Source: Cyclobacteriaceae bacterium (GTDB lineage: Bacteria > Bacteroidota > Bacteroidia > Cytophagales > Cyclobacteriaceae). From it: a stretch of DNA of 64,000 bases. Positions 62,991-64,000 of the stretch are shown here, piece after piece; positions within the stretch are counted from its first letter, which is position 1, and the number at the start of each line of letters is the position of its first letter. The stretch lies in the NCBI GenBank assembly GCA_016787665.1, contig JAEUUC010000007.1:1-64000 (forward strand), in the 5' to 3' direction. The notes under the pieces were generated by a model. It searched no databases. It was not told the DNA's origin and was given only the letters and a program-made list of their open reading frames with translations. The translations under genes and the position numbers were made by a program.

Positions 62991-64000
62991 TTATCTAAAC
63001 CCAATGAATGGAACTGGCCTACCCGCCCGGATTTTCTCAGCCGGAATTAACTCTATGAATCCATCCACCTCCTTCAAATTGGCAAAATCGCCTGAGCCAC
63101 CGCCCGGAACCGGGTAGGCGATGTTTTGACCGTTCTCATGGGCGATCTTCACTTGCAAAAAATAGGTGAGGGGCAGCTTGTTATCGTAATCGGAGGCGAG
63201 AATCACTTTCGGCCACTGGAAGTTGTTTATGAGCCAAGGCTTCACATACCGGTGAAAGCACATAAACGTGGAAACCGGATTGCCAGGCAGGGCAAACACG
63301 GTGTGTCGGGGTGAGGTGCCAAACCACAACGGCTTGCCGGGGCGCTGGCTCACTTGATGAAAATGCTGTTGAATGCCCAACGACCGGAGCATGTCCGGAA
63401 TGAAATCAAACTTACCCTGCGAAACGCCTCCGCTCAGGATGATGAGTTGGTGGCGGTTAATCCTATCGGGCAGGTCGCGTTTCAGCACCTCCCGGTCATC
63501 CGGCACATGAAACAGATTGGCTTCGATGCCCAACTGGCGCAAGGCAGCGGACAAGGCATAACTATTCGACCGTCTGATCTGGTGGGGCAGGGGTGTGGCC
63601 TCAATATCCACCAGTTCGTCACCGGTGGAAATGATGGCTGTGGACGGCCAGGACAACACGCTAACTTCGGTTTGCCCTACGGCTGCCAGTAAAGCGACTT
63701 CAGCAGGTGAAATTTTTTGCCCCGGGCCCAGCAATGTGGTGCCCCGTTGGGCATCCTGCCCCTGCGTGTGAATGCTCTGGCCGCGTGGCAAGTCATCTAT
63801 ACGAATAATGGCAACACCACCGTCAATTGAGACATCTTCATAGCGTACCACCGTGTCGCAACCTTCGGGCAACACGGCACCCGTCATCACCTCGAGGGCG
63901 GCACGGGCATCGGGCAATCGCTGTTGGGGAGCGCCTGCGGCCTGCATCCCGCGCAGGTTATAGGTTCGTTGTCCGTTTTCATATGATGAATAGGCGATCG
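62991..64000 (-). CDS. moeA: molybdopterin molybdenumtransferase MoeA (3' part; 5' end beyond window)
   Basis: The minus-strand frame is open from the right window edge (64000) to the stop at 62991, about 336 residues. The visible part shows the MoeA signature: ALEVMTGAVLPEGCDTVVRYED, then SWPSTAIISTGDELVDI, QIRRSNSYALSA, ILSGGVSQGKFDFI and FALPGNPVSTFMCFHRYV. MoeA inserts molybdate into adenylylated molybdopterin to make molybdenum cofactor. An internal Met at 63947 is not the true start, because the conserved frame continues upstream. The N-terminal ~60-70 residues are missing. Confidence 0.92.
   Translation of the reverse strand, partial: IAYSSYENGQRTYNLRGMQAAGAPQQRLPDARAALEVMTGAVLPEGCDTVVRYEDVSIDGGVAIIRIDDLPRGQSIHTQGQDAQRGTTLLGPGQKISPAEVALLAAVGQTEVSVLSWPSTAIISTGDELVDIEATPLPHQIRRSNSYALSAALRQLGIEANLFHVPDDREVLKRDLPDRINRHQLIILSGGVSQGKFDFIPDMLRSLGIQQHFHQVSQRPGKPLWFGTSPRHTVFALPGNPVSTFMCFHRYVKPWLINNFQWPKVILASDYDNKLPLTYFLQVKIAHENGQNIAYPVPGGGSGDFANLKEVDGFIELIPAEKIRAGRPVPFIGFR

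Noticed and set aside
1..64000. CRISPR array, tRNA or rRNA genes
   Set aside because: No regularly spaced short repeats, cloverleaf-like conserved tRNA boxes or rRNA stretches were recognised on reading either strand; a covariance-model scan was not possible here.

Overview
The window looks like a chromosomal segment of a Bacteroidota bacterium, most likely order Cytophagales. The evidence is a type IX secretion (T9SS) type B sorting-domain protein beside a PorP/SprF protein, FtsX/MacB-type 800-residue permeases, a zeaxanthin-type carotenoid cluster with a MerR/B12-type regulator and an ECF sigma factor, a DUF2911 protein, a Lacal_2735-type small protein, and a general lack of strong Shine-Dalgarno sites. 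No rRNA, tRNA, CRISPR array, transposase or integrase gene was recognised. Most of the window is dense core genome. Two stretches (about 18.65-20.5 kb and 26.6-31.4 kb) are visibly AT-richer accessory DNA.

Layout. 1-4.7 kb: the start of a TamB-like envelope gene, divergent from tsaD, a hotdog thioesterase, smpB, a catalytically dead NlpC/P60-like protein and an HNH nuclease. 4.7-15 kb: a sensor kinase and NtrC-type sigma-54 activator, divergent from an efflux system (membrane-fusion protein, ATPase, two permeases) that carries good candidate sigma-54 promoters. 15-22.9 kb: a Lys-rich small protein, a VPS10/BNR-repeat secreted protein, an insertion flanked by copies of neighbouring gene tails, lgt and a secreted lipoprotein deiminase. 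22.9-26.6 kb: a calcium-type P-ATPase and a calcium/cation antiporter.

26.9-31.4 kb: small hypothetical genes all on the minus strand. At least three are bounded by their own matched inverted repeats and separated by palindromic spacers with integron attC-like architecture. This cassette-like array ends exactly at the stop codon of the lycopene cyclase gene and is the most unusual structure in the window.

31.4-39.6 kb: the carotenoid/photoprotection cluster (MerR-CarH-like regulator, ECF sigma, crtI, crtB, idi, photolyase, SRPBCC, crtZ, crtYcd fusion), interrupted by a RelE-type toxin-antitoxin pair. Together these would convert GGPP to phytoene, lycopene, beta-carotene and zeaxanthin, with predicted light control. 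39.7-47 kb: a ligase-associated helicase and the PdeM nuclease, separated by a phosphate uptake pair (Pit and porin), then a CapA-like protein. 47-51.4 kb: pgk, pfkA, Sua5/TsaC, a NUDIX hydrolase and a small secreted protein. 51.5-57.9 kb: the giant T9SS cargo and its PorP/SprF partner. 57.9-64 kb: desuccinylase-like, RimK and RimB-like proteins, DUF2911, ffh, a zinc-ribbon membrane protein and the 3' part of moeA.
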